Shown here: positions 6,529 to 13,015 of the stretch, piece after piece | Numbering within the stretch: position 1 is the stretch's first letter | Layout of the letters: every line of letters begins with the position of its first letter | Source of the DNA: JACCYI01 sp036389195 | GTDB lineage: Bacteria; Actinomycetota; Thermoleophilia; Solirubrobacterales; Solirubrobacteraceae | NCBI GenBank assembly: GCA_036389195.1 | Contig: DASVQH010000527.1 | Coordinates: 1-21,659 of the forward strand | Reading direction: 5' to 3' | DNA length: 21,659 nucleotides | Translations under genes and position numbers: made by a program | Notes under the pieces: generated by a model | Seen by the model: only the letters and a program-made list of their open reading frames with translations | Told to the model about the DNA's origin: nothing | Database searches by the model: none

Positions 6529-8585
6529 ACGGTCGCGCGCTGCGCGTCGAGCAGCCGCTCGGCCGCGGCCCGCACGGCGGCGCGGGCGTCGGCGGGCTCG
6601 AGGACGGCGGCGTCGCCGGCCTCCTTGAGCACCTCCTTGACGAGGTACTCGTCGCCCTTGAACGCCCACTCGACGACGATCGCGCCGTCGGGGAGCTCGG
6701 CGAGGACGGTGCGGTCCTCGCGCGCCCAGCGGGCCTGCTCGGGGGAGATCCAGACGTGCGCGATCCGCGACGCGGGCACCTCGCCGGTCTTCGGCCAGCC
6801 CTCGATGTCGGCGACGATGTCGAGGTCGGGGCGCGGCTCGAAGGTCTCGTCGAGGACGGCCACGCGCTTGATGCGGTCCAGCCGGAAGTGGCGCGTGTCC
6901 TCGCGCGCCGGATCCCACGCGGCGACGTACCAGCCGTGCTCGGAGTTGAGCAGGCCGTACGGCTCGATCGTCCGCGTCGAGAAGCGGTCCTCGTTGGCCG
7001 CGTAGTACTCGAGCTCGATCAGGTGACGGTCGGCGACCGCGCCGGCGATCACGCGGGCGAGGATCGGGTCGTCGGCGTTGGCGCTGGTGATCTGCAGCCC
7101 CTCGCGGACCGGATCCTCGCCGAGCGCGGCGACGATCTTCTCGCGCGCGGAGTTCAGCGAGCCGGCGGGGATGTGCTCGCCGAGCAGGTCGATCGCGGCG
7201 ATCAGCGCCTTGGCCTCGATCGGCAGCAGCCGCGCGGGGCGGTCGAAGGTGTCGGAGTAGGGCTCCGGGTCGACCATGATCGTCCCGTCGCGCTCGACCT
7301 CGGCGTAGAGCACGTACGCGCCGCCGCCGAAGTTGACGACGTTGAGGACCGAGACGTCCTCGCGCAGCTCCTGCGGCGACATCTGCAGCTGCTCGCAGAC
7401 GTCGTCCACGCGCGGGCGGCGGCCCTCGCGCCCCGCGTGGATGAGCACGGAGGCCAGCGTGACCAGGCGGGCGAAGCGCTCGGGGCGGATCGCCGCGTCG
7501 GCGGTCGCGCGGCTGCGGCGCCCGTTCTCGGGCGCGGGCTCCTCCTGCGGCTGCGGGCGGCGGCCGGCGGCCGCGCGGGCGGGCGGCGCGCCGCGGTGCA
7601 GCTCGGCGATGCGCTCCAGCCGCTCGCGCGCCTCGGTCACGAGCTCGGGCGGCCCGGCGACCCGTGCGTGCTCGCCGAAGCCGAACGCCCAGGCGATGAT
7701 CAGCCGCGGGATCGCGTACTCCGTGCGGAACGTGGTGCCGTCGATCTCGCCGTAGACGCTGAAGTGGCGGTCGACCTGCCACGCGATGCGCTCGGAGACC
7801 CACACCTCGGCGGTCCCCACGGGCTCGCCGAGCTGCCACGGGATGCGGTTGGCGTAGACGCGCGGATCGAAGTCCGCGGGGCGCTGGAAGTCGTGCTCGG
7901 CCTTGGTGGCGTAGGCGACCTTGCCGCGGATGCGGCTGAGCCGGAACACGCGCAGGTCGCCGCGCTCGTGCGAGTAGCCCACGAGGTAGAACTGGCCGCC
8001 CTGGAAGAGCAGCTGGTACGGGTCGACCTTGCGGGTCGCCACCTCGCCCGACTGCATCGTGTAGTAGTCGAACTCGATCCGCTTGCGGCGGTAGATCGCG
8101 GTGTCGATCTTCGCCAGTCGCGCGCCGACCTCCTGGCCGCCGGCGCTGGCGGTGATCCCGAGGCCGATCGAGCGCTGGGCGGGTGCACCGAGCGGGCTCG
8201 GGCGGCCCCAGGAGATCTGCTGCAGCGCGAGCCGGAGCGGCTCGGCGTAGGCGAACTCGCCGTCGAGCAGGCTCAGCGAGGTCTGCAGCGCGGCGAGCTC
8301 CTCGTCGGTGAAGTCGATCGGCGGGAGATGGAACGCCTCCGGCGCCAGCGAGTAGTTCTCCTGCTCGGAGAAGCCGTCGGCCGGCTTGTCGACGGTCAGC
8401 TGGATGCCCAGCGACTCGAGCTCCGCGCGGTCGGCGTAGAAGCGGCGCGCGAACGCGTCCTCGGTCATGTCCGAGTAGCCCTCGACGTCGCGACGGATCT
8501 CCGTCGCGGTGACCGGCCGGCGCTCCGCCATCAGGTAGGCGATGAGCGAGAGCTGGCGGATCAGCTTTTCGGTGTCCTTGGCCAA
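6525..8585 (-). CDS. tandem WYL-domain transcriptional regulator (PafB-PafC fusion-like)
   Basis: A 686-residue protein made of two similar halves. Half one: winged-HTH region 1-70 (KLIRQLSLIAYLMAERRPVT, RRFYADRAELESLGI), WYL core about 160-230 (VDPYQLLFQGGQFYLVGYS, RVFRLSRI) and a WCX-like tail to about 330. A Pro/Ala/Arg linker follows (about 333-366). Half two: HTH about 368-435, WYL core about 515-585 (IEPYGLLNSEHGWYVAAW, RHFRLDRI) and a C-terminal tail. This is the architecture of PafBC, an actinobacterial activator of a LexA-independent DNA-damage response, which is naturally fused in some genera. Family membership is clear; the DNA-damage role here is inferred. The start is TTG 8585, the last plausible codon before the conserved AKDTEKLIRQL N-terminus; further upstream the frame reads into the divergent promoter region. 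It heads a run with the PPOX, rmlA and enoyl-CoA hydratase genes. No proteasome genes are in view. Confidence 0.85.
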   Translation of the reverse strand: MAKDTEKLIRQLSLIAYLMAERRPVTATEIRRDVEGYSDMTEDAFARRFYADRAELESLGIQLTVDKPADGFSEQENYSLAPEAFHLPPIDFTDEELAALQTSLSLLDGEFAYAEPLRLALQQISWGRPSPLGAPAQRSIGLGITASAGGQEVGARLAKIDTAIYRRKRIEFDYYTMQSGEVATRKVDPYQLLFQGGQFYLVGYSHERGDLRVFRLSRIRGKVAYATKAEHDFQRPADFDPRVYANRIPWQLGEPVGTAEVWVSERIAWQVDRHFSVYGEIDGTTFRTEYAIPRLIIAWAFGFGEHARVAGPPELVTEARERLERIAELHRGAPPARAAAGRRPQPQEEPAPENGRRSRATADAAIRPERFARLVTLASVLIHAGREGRRPRVDDVCEQLQMSPQELREDVSVLNVVNFGGGAYVLYAEVERDGTIMVDPEPYSDTFDRPARLLPIEAKALIAAIDLLGEHIPAGSLNSAREKIVAALGEDPVREGLQITSANADDPILARVIAGAVADRHLIELEYYAANEDRFSTRTIEPYGLLNSEHGWYVAAWDPAREDTRHFRLDRIKRVAVLDETFEPRPDLDIVADIEGWPKTGEVPASRIAHVWISPEQARWAREDRTVLAELPDGAIVVEWAFKGDEYLVKEVLKEAGDAAVLEPADARAAVRAAAERLLDAQRATV

Positions 8586-8596
8586 GGTCGAGGAAC

Positions 8597-8608
8597 GATA
8601 CGAGTATC
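8597..8608. promoter_or_regulatory. 12-bp palindrome upstream of the WYL regulator
   Basis: GATAC-GA-GTATC is a perfect 5-bp-arm inverted repeat whose near edge is 11 nt from the TTG start. On the reverse strand it overlaps TATCGT (8600-8595), which ends 9 nt before the TTG and could serve as the -10. This makes it a candidate autoregulatory operator. The 124-bp divergent gap (8586-8709) holds no other clear element apart from the possible -10 of the LuxR-type gene. Confidence 0.4.
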
Positions 8609-8696
8609 CGGTCTCCGGACTGTCGCTGCGCGCGCGTTTCGGCACGCTTTTGCCGCTGTTAGCGGACGCGGCTATGGAAATCCGCGCGGCTGCCGA

Positions 8697-8702
8697 TACA
8701 GG
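8697..8702 (+). promoter_or_regulatory. possible -10 element of the LuxR-type gene
   Basis: TACAGG, exactly 7 nt before GTG 8710. The last base departs from consensus, but the spacing matches the other leaderless-type starts and helps choose GTG 8710 over ATG 8674. Confidence 0.35.
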
Positions 8703-8709
8703 ACGGGTC

Positions 8710-9372
8710 GTGCCGACCCGCCTCGTCCTGATCGAAGACCAGCTCGCGCTGCGCACCGGCCTCGCCCTCCTGCTGAGCGAGCGGGGCTGCGAGGTCGTCG
8801 GCTCCACGGCGGCTCCGGTCGACGCCGCCGCGCTGGTCGCGCGCCTGGCGGCCGACGTCGCGCTGATCGGCGCGCACGTGGGCGGCGAAGGCGGCGGGAT
8901 CGGCCTGACCCGACGGCTGTCGCTCGAGTGCCCGGCCTGCGCGGTCGTCGTCTACGCCGGCGCGGCCGACGGGGCGCTGCTCGACGCCGGCCTCGCGGCC
9001 GGCGCCCGCGCCGTGGCGCTCGCCGGCGGCGAGATCGACCAGCTCGCCGACGCCATCCACGCCGCCGCGGCCGGCCGCCCCTCCGCCGGCACGCCCCCGC
9101 GCGCCCCGACCCTCTCCAAGCGCGAGCGCCAGGTCGTCGACCTCCTCGCCCAGGGCCTGACCAACGAGCAGGTCGCCGACCTCCTCGTCATCTCGGCCGA
9201 GACCGTCAAGACCCACATCCGCAACGCCATGACCAAGCTCGAGGCCTCGACCCGGGCCCACGCGGTCGCGCTGGCGCTCCGCGACGGCGAGATCTCCGCG
9301 CCGCCCCCGTTCGTGGCCGGGATCGCCCCGGCGCGGGCCCCGGGTGTGGCGGCGCGGTACGCCGCGCGCTGA
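8710..9372 (+). CDS. LuxR/NarL-type regulator with degenerate receiver domain
   Basis: A 220-residue protein. The receiver-like domain (3-120) starts TRLVLIEDQLALRTGLALLL and keeps the acidic pair Glu9-Asp10. The LuxR HTH lies at 135-190 (LSKRERQVVDLLAQGLTNEQ, then VISAETVKTHIRNAMTKLEA), which is fully typical. In the receiver, the strand that normally reads DVVLLDLRMP reads DVALIGAHVG, so the phospho-acceptor Asp is replaced by Gly54. The switch Thr/Ser region reads VVVYAGAA, and the conserved Lys after the last strand is absent (AVALAGGE). It is therefore probably not controlled by phosphorylation. The start is GTG 8710, which gives the canonical receiver N-terminus; ATG 8674 would add 12 residues. 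It is divergent from the WYL regulator with no histidine kinase nearby. Targets are unknown. Confidence 0.85.
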   Translation: MPTRLVLIEDQLALRTGLALLLSERGCEVVGSTAAPVDAAALVARLAADVALIGAHVGGEGGGIGLTRRLSLECPACAVVVYAGAADGALLDAGLAAGARAVALAGGEIDQLADAIHAAAAGRPSAGTPPRAPTLSKRERQVVDLLAQGLTNEQVADLLVISAETVKTHIRNAMTKLEASTRAHAVALALRDGEISAPPPFVAGIAPARAPGVAARYAAR

Positions 9373-9500
9373 GGCGCCGCTCCGCTTTCCCTCGGCGCCC
9401 CTCCGGTTCTCCGCGCTGCCGCTCTGGCGGTTCCCTCGGCCGAGATGCTTGGGCGCGGGGTGGACTTCCTGACTGCTCAGTGAGGGAAGGTGAGTGGGTC

Positions 9501-9607
9501 GTCGACGTGAAAGTCGATGCGCTTGGCGCGGCGAGTTTCACGTTGACGGCAATAGTTGGGGTCAACGTGAAACTCGCGGCTGAGAGGGTCGCGAGTCTCA
9601 CGTTCGC
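9501..9607. repeat. four 17-bp repeats at 30-nt pitch, alternating orientation
   Basis: Units start at 9501 (+), 9531 (-), 9561 (+) and 9591 (-), exactly 30 nt apart, with 13-nt unrelated spacers. The two central units are a perfect inverted repeat: GCGAGTTTCACGTTGAC at 9531-9547 and its complement at 9561-9577. The outer units each match the central one of the same orientation at 14 of 17 positions. Neighbouring units can pair, so one stable hairpin (17-bp stem, 13-nt loop) or two weaker ones could form. The cluster lies in the 247-bp gap between the convergent LuxR-type and HD genes and may act as a bidirectional terminator, a REP/BIME-like element or an array of protein-binding sites. No U-run follows the stems. 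The remaining bases of the gap (9373-9500) are C/T- and G-rich without a recognised element. Confidence 0.85.
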
Positions 9608-9619
9608 GCCGGTCCGCGC

Positions 9620-10558
9620 CTACGCCGCGCGCTCCGCGAAGTACGCCCCGCCGCCGAGCGCGCGGTCGAAGCCCGACCACGCGGCGCCCTGGGGGAGCTC
9701 CTTCTCGAGGCGGTCGAAGGAGCCGAGGCGGCCGCCGAGGTTGTCGATCATGTGGACGAGCGTCGCCTCGCGGGTCGCGGGGAGGACGGGCGAGCCGTGC
9801 TCGAGGGCGCCGTGGTGGGCGAGGATGATGTGAAGCACGGCGGCGGCGAGCGGCTCCGGGAAGCCGGGGAGCTCCTCGATGAGCCGGCGCACGCGGTAGT
9901 AGCCGAGCGGGATCTCGCCCTGCAGCTTGCCGAGGTCGGTCAGGTCGATCGCGCAGGGATCGCTGGTGTACGCCTCGAGCTTGCCGATGTCGTGGAGCAG
10001 CGCGCCGGTCACGGCGACGTCGCGGTCGATGCCCGGGAACGTCGCGGAGATCGCCGACACGGCCTGGGCCACCGAGAGCGCGTGCTCGAGCAGCCCGTGC
10101 TGGTAGGCCTGGTGGTAGCGCTTGGCGGCGGGGGCGTCGCGGAACTGCGGCCAGGTCGGGGACGCCGGCCCGAGCAGGCGATCCAGGAGCGCGCGGAGGT
10201 GGCCGTTCTGGACGGTCGACACGAGCTCGCGGAGGTCGGCCTCCATCTGCGCGGCCGAGCGGGGCGGGCCGTCGAGCAGCGCGCGCATGTCGCGCTCCTC
10301 GTCGCGCGCCGCGCGCAAGAAGTGGAGCTCGAGCCGCGTGCCGTCGAAGTGGCCGGAGACCCACACGACGCAGCCCTGGGTGCACACCTCGGTGAGCCGC
10401 TCGCAGTTCTCGCGCAGCATGGCGGCAACGGTGCCGGTCCGGTCGCCGAGCTTGAGCTCGAAGACGGTCCCGCCGTCGGCGCGGGACCGCACCTCCCGGC
10501 CGCGCACGAGCAGCGCCTGCTCGACCGACTGCCCATCGACGAACTCACGCACGAACAT
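9620..10558 (-). CDS. OB-fold/HD-domain phosphohydrolase, YhaM-like 3'-5' exoribonuclease
   Basis: A 312-residue protein. Residues 1-85 have an OB-fold pattern (FELKLGDRTGTVAAML, VVWVSGHFDGTRLELHFLR), as in nucleic-acid-binding domains. Residues about 145-285 are an HD domain: His154/His159 in HQAYQHGLLEHALSV, His189-Asp190 in ALLHDIGKLEAY, His248-His249 in ILAHHG and Asp272 in HMIDN, so the metal ligands are all present. The order OB then HD and the length match the YhaM/CBF1 family, which degrades RNA or ssDNA 3' to 5'. The nuclease role is inferred from family. The start is ATG 10558, with TAAGTT 7 nt upstream; a longer in-frame extension to about 10870 has no family resemblance and would run through the promoter. 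It is convergent with the LuxR-type gene across the repeat cluster. Confidence 0.83.
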   Translation of the reverse strand: MFVREFVDGQSVEQALLVRGREVRSRADGGTVFELKLGDRTGTVAAMLRENCERLTEVCTQGCVVWVSGHFDGTRLELHFLRAARDEERDMRALLDGPPRSAAQMEADLRELVSTVQNGHLRALLDRLLGPASPTWPQFRDAPAAKRYHQAYQHGLLEHALSVAQAVSAISATFPGIDRDVAVTGALLHDIGKLEAYTSDPCAIDLTDLGKLQGEIPLGYYRVRRLIEELPGFPEPLAAAVLHIILAHHGALEHGSPVLPATREATLVHMIDNLGGRLGSFDRLEKELPQGAAWSGFDRALGGGAYFAERAA

Positions 10559-10565
10559 GCCGCGG

Positions 10566-10571
10566 AACTTA
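10566..10571 (-). promoter_or_regulatory. -10 element of the HD-domain gene
   Basis: The reverse strand reads TAAGTT with exactly 7 nt before ATG 10558, predicting a leaderless mRNA. This is one of the two best matches to the TANNNT consensus in the window. Confidence 0.55.
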
Positions 10572-10907
10572 GACTCGCGACCGGACGCAATGACTTCAAG
10601 CGGCGAGCCTCGCTCCGTGAGAGGGTTCCCAGGGGGACCGGACGTATTCCGCCAGCGGTCACCGACGTTCTGCGGCGACCGGTTCTCTGTACGGCGAGCC
10701 ATGCGCTGCAAGCGACCCGCGATCCTCTCGCAACCCCGTTCGGCGTCATCCGAAACTGTCCGCTCATGGTGACAGAGCCCGGAGCGCCCTCTCCATGCGT
10801 CGCGTCTAGTGCTGTGACGAGTCGAGTTGGACCTGCGCCAGGCTTCTCGCGCAACGTTGCATGTCTCCACGTGACGTTGAGTCCCGTATCATTAAAGGCC
10901 CAATCGT

Positions 10908-10935
10908 TTGACATTTACACCACTTGTGGAACACT
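10908..10935 (+). promoter_or_regulatory. candidate promoter of the glycine-zipper gene
   Basis: A perfect TTGACA (10908-10913) followed after 16 nt by AACACT (10930-10935), which keeps A2 and T6 of a -10. The CCAC-TT-GTGG palindrome sits in the spacer and ACTCA-TC-TGAGT overlaps the downstream edge, as operators often do. The weak -10 limits confidence. The start codon is about 90 nt further on. Confidence 0.35.
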
Positions 10936-11015
10936 CATCTGAGTATTAGAAGAGTCTGCGACGAGCTTACGGTACGTCTGCACTGGGGCGGCTGCTCTCG
11001 CAATCCGCGACCGCC

Positions 11016-11019
11016 GGAG
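11016..11019 (+). promoter_or_regulatory. Shine-Dalgarno of the glycine-zipper gene
   Basis: GGAG with 7 nt to ATG 11027. It decides the start and implies a leadered mRNA, in contrast to the majority of isolated genes in this window. Confidence 0.6.
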
Positions 11020-11026
11020 ATGCGCC

Positions 11027-12268
11027 ATGCCAGCCGTGATCGTTGCAGGACCTCCGAAGAACCCGGAGGTCGAGTTGCTCGTACAACGAACAGCTCAGAT
11101 CTTCTTCACCGCCGCGACACGCGTAGTTCGCGTCGACTTGGGTGACCGAAACGCGCGCCTGCCCAAGCATCCGGACTCGCTGGAGCTTGCGCTCCAGCCT
11201 GTCCTGACGATCCCGAGGGCGCAGCCGCGAGCACAACCTGCGCAAGCTGCTGCGCTGGTTGCGCGGACCTCCGTGGTTCGCGCGCTCCAGCGCGGCTTGG
11301 TCGCACCCTCACGCCAGCGGGCTCGGTTGCTGGCGGGTATTGATTTCAGCAGCGACGAGTCGGTCTTCTACCAGACGACTCCCGGGGCCGTGAAGCTCAC
11401 CGACCGGGCGTTTGACCCGCAAGCAGCGATGGGGCGCGTCGACAGGCTGTCGGCTCTGTTCCGGTGGCGGGGAGTCGTGCCGGGACAAGGTCCCGGGGCG
11501 GCCGCTGCGCCACCGCCCCAACAGCCGGCGCCGCACACGAGCTTGCAGTTGAGGTTCAAGACCGTACGCTGCGTCGAGCGAGTCGGCTTCGAGTGGACCG
11601 ACATCGATGGCAAGGACCACATCCTCTGTGGAGGAGTGGGGTGGGACTCCACGATCCAGGCGCCGCCGGCGCCGGGCGCCGCGCCCGACCAGCACTACCG
11701 GAAGGTTCCCCAGTTCACCGTCGACGACTTCACGTTCGATGGCGACCGGAAGTCCTACAACCCGGACAAGGTGTTCGTCGAGTGGAACCTGAGCGCGGCC
11801 GGCCCATGGCCACGCGGGTTCTGCGCGATCCCGGCGCTGGCCGAGAAGGACGGCGGCGAGGAGTTCGCCGAGTTGCTGAAACAGATCTGGGCGATCCTGT
11901 CTCCTGCCGTCATTCAAGCGCTGTCGTCGGTCGTCGCCGGTTTGGCGGGGGGTACCGTTGGCGCCGCGGCGGGCGCCACGGCCGGGACGGCCGGGGGCAC
12001 GGCTGCGGCGCCGGGCGTGGGGACGGCACTCGGCTTGGTGGTCGGCGCCGCCGTCGGCGCGATCATCGGATTCACCATCGGCTACATCGCCGACTCGCTC
12101 TTGGACGACATCCTCGAATCGGGCAATTTGCCGACTGTCGTGCTGCTCCCAGACGCGACCGGGCTGTTCGGGAACGGGACCGCGACCAGCGACTCGTTCA
12201 CGCTCGACTACGTGCGGCCGGGGCAGTCGGGCCACTACGAGATCGACTGCTACTGGCAGCTCAGCTGA
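11027..12268 (+). CDS. unrecognised protein with glycine-zipper hydrophobic insert
   Basis: A 413-residue protein that I cannot assign to a named family. No signal peptide is seen. Residues 1-150 are mixed and Arg-rich; 151-169 form a Gly/Ala/Pro linker (PPPQQPAPH). Residues 171-265 look beta-rich, with paired aromatic and Cys-containing strands (TVRCVERVGFEW, ILCGGVGWDS, DKVFVEWNLS). Residues about 281-365 are a hydrophobic segment; its core, about 303-354, has Gly/Ala every 3-4 residues (GGTVGAAAGATAGTAGG, VVGAAVGAIIGFTIGY), a glycine zipper that can form a membrane helical hairpin. A final beta stretch (FTLDYV, YEIDCYWQLS) follows. A hairpin set inside a beta-rich domain suggests membrane insertion, possibly pore formation. 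The start ATG 11027 has a good Shine-Dalgarno GGAG (11016-11019) 7 nt upstream, unlike the leaderless-type neighbours. From memory, similar unnamed bacterial proteins exist; function is unknown. Confidence 0.75.
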   Translation: MPAVIVAGPPKNPEVELLVQRTAQIFFTAATRVVRVDLGDRNARLPKHPDSLELALQPVLTIPRAQPRAQPAQAAALVARTSVVRALQRGLVAPSRQRARLLAGIDFSSDESVFYQTTPGAVKLTDRAFDPQAAMGRVDRLSALFRWRGVVPGQGPGAAAAPPPQQPAPHTSLQLRFKTVRCVERVGFEWTDIDGKDHILCGGVGWDSTIQAPPAPGAAPDQHYRKVPQFTVDDFTFDGDRKSYNPDKVFVEWNLSAAGPWPRGFCAIPALAEKDGGEEFAELLKQIWAILSPAVIQALSSVVAGLAGGTVGAAAGATAGTAGGTAAAPGVGTALGLVVGAAVGAIIGFTIGYIADSLLDDILESGNLPTVVLLPDATGLFGNGTATSDSFTLDYVRPGQSGHYEIDCYWQLS

Positions 12269-12349
12269 TCGCTTGGCCAGACTGGGCCCTCGCAAACGGC
12301 CGGAGTGGGCCGGTGAAGCCGGGACCCGGTCGGGGGAGGGTGCGCGGGC

Positions 12350-12994
12350 CTACCCGCCGTAGAACCTGATCGCCCGGTCCGCGAGCGCCCGCGTGTCGCG
12401 CTCGTTGGAGACGGCGTTGGTGATGATCGCGAGCCCGGGGACGAGCCGGCCGGCGAACCGCTTGGTGGCCTGCTTGCCCGCCATCTTCATCAGGCGGCCG
12501 GCCAGCGTCTGCTCGCGGTTGAGCCGCGACTCCACCCACGCGCCGGCGACCGAGCGCCCCGCCCCGTCGAGCGCCGCCCGCGCCGAGGCCACGTCGTCGT
12601 ACATCCCCTGCAGCACGAGCAGCTCCGCCGGGCGCATCGGGTCGCGCGGGTCGAAGCCGAACGACGCGGCGATGAAGAACACGAGCCGCGACTGGATCCA
12701 AGCGAGCGCCGCGAGATCCGGCACGATCGTCACCCAGCCGCCCACGCCGGTCGCCGCGCCCCCGAACCGGGCCAGGGTCGCGTGCCGCTTCTTGGCCATC
12801 CGCGCGAGATCCAGCCCGGAGCCCGAGTAGCGCCCGCGCTTCTCGGCGACCCACGCCGCCGCCGCGGGCCCGTGGTACTCCGCGGCGGCGAGCGCGACGT
12901 GCTCCGGCGCGTGCACCGGGTCCTCCCGCAGCTTGCGCCACAGCTCGGCGGGGATCACCCGGGCCGAAGCATCCGTCTCATCCACATCGGACAT
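12350..12994 (-). CDS. EcsC-family protein
   Basis: A 214-residue protein. Its two halves match the EcsC-family pattern. First comes a basic helix and Gly-rich hydrophobic segment (KKRHATLARFGGAATGVGGW, VTIVPDLAALAWIQSRLVFF, then AASFGFDP, residues 69-116). Second is the C-terminal RLVPGLAIITNAVSNERDTR with RAIRFYG (183-213). Members are peripheral or membrane-embedded proteins of unknown biochemical role; B. subtilis EcsC is encoded with an ABC transporter. The start is ATG 12994, giving MSDVDETDASARVIP, and is 21 bp from the divergent MFS start at 13016, so the two promoters must overlap. The stop lies 81 bp from the end of the glycine-zipper gene; that gap has short GC-rich palindromes (for example GGCC-AGACTG-GGCC) but no clear terminator. 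The family call is from pattern recognition. Confidence 0.75.
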   Translation of the reverse strand: MSDVDETDASARVIPAELWRKLREDPVHAPEHVALAAAEYHGPAAAAWVAEKRGRYSGSGLDLARMAKKRHATLARFGGAATGVGGWVTIVPDLAALAWIQSRLVFFIAASFGFDPRDPMRPAELLVLQGMYDDVASARAALDGAGRSVAGAWVESRLNREQTLAGRLMKMAGKQATKRFAGRLVPGLAIITNAVSNERDTRALADRAIRFYGG

Positions 12995-13002
12995 GTCGTC
13001 CG

Positions 13003-13008
13003 TAGGCT
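13003..13008 (+). promoter_or_regulatory. -10 element of the MFS gene
   Basis: TAGGCT, 7 nt before ATG 13016. Its complement overlaps a possible -10 for the divergent EcsC gene (CAGCCT on the reverse strand, 13009-13004), so the two start sites probably compete. Confidence 0.5.
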
Positions 13009-13015
13009 GCCAGGA

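Larger units (their letters stand above)
10572..11026. other. long intergenic region with local drop in GC
   Basis: No protein-coding frame with family resemblance, tRNA or known riboswitch was recognised in these 455 bases. Bases 10861-10980 hold 56 G/C of 120 (47%), in sharp contrast to the surroundings. This part contains TTGACA at 10908-10913 and two small inverted repeats, CCAC-TT-GTGG (10920-10929) and ACTCA-TC-TGAGT (10933-10944). It may be the promoter and 5' leader of the gene at 11027, a small RNA locus, or a remnant of transferred DNA. Confidence 0.5.

Noticed and set aside
8620..8642. Possible PafBC-type damage promoter, CTGTCGCTG-N8-hexamer
   Set aside because: The 9-mer is a 7/9 match to the known TTGTCRGTG-type motif, but the hexamer at the right distance (TTTCGG) is not a -10. 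It is too weak to claim.
9501..9607. Interpretation of the four repeats as a CRISPR array
   Set aside because: Units alternate in orientation, are only 17 bp, spacers are 13 nt and no cas gene is present.
10559..11026. tRNA or known riboswitch in the leader
   Set aside because: No cloverleaf with a T-loop consensus and no recognised riboswitch core could be found by eye; a covariance-model search would be needed to exclude divergent forms.
10924..11145. Short forward frame overlapping the start of the glycine-zipper gene
   Set aside because: No family resemblance, no Shine-Dalgarno, and it overlaps the better supported start at 11027.
12269..12349. Rho-independent terminator between the glycine-zipper gene and EcsC
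   Set aside because: Short GC palindromes exist, but none is followed by a T-run on either strand.
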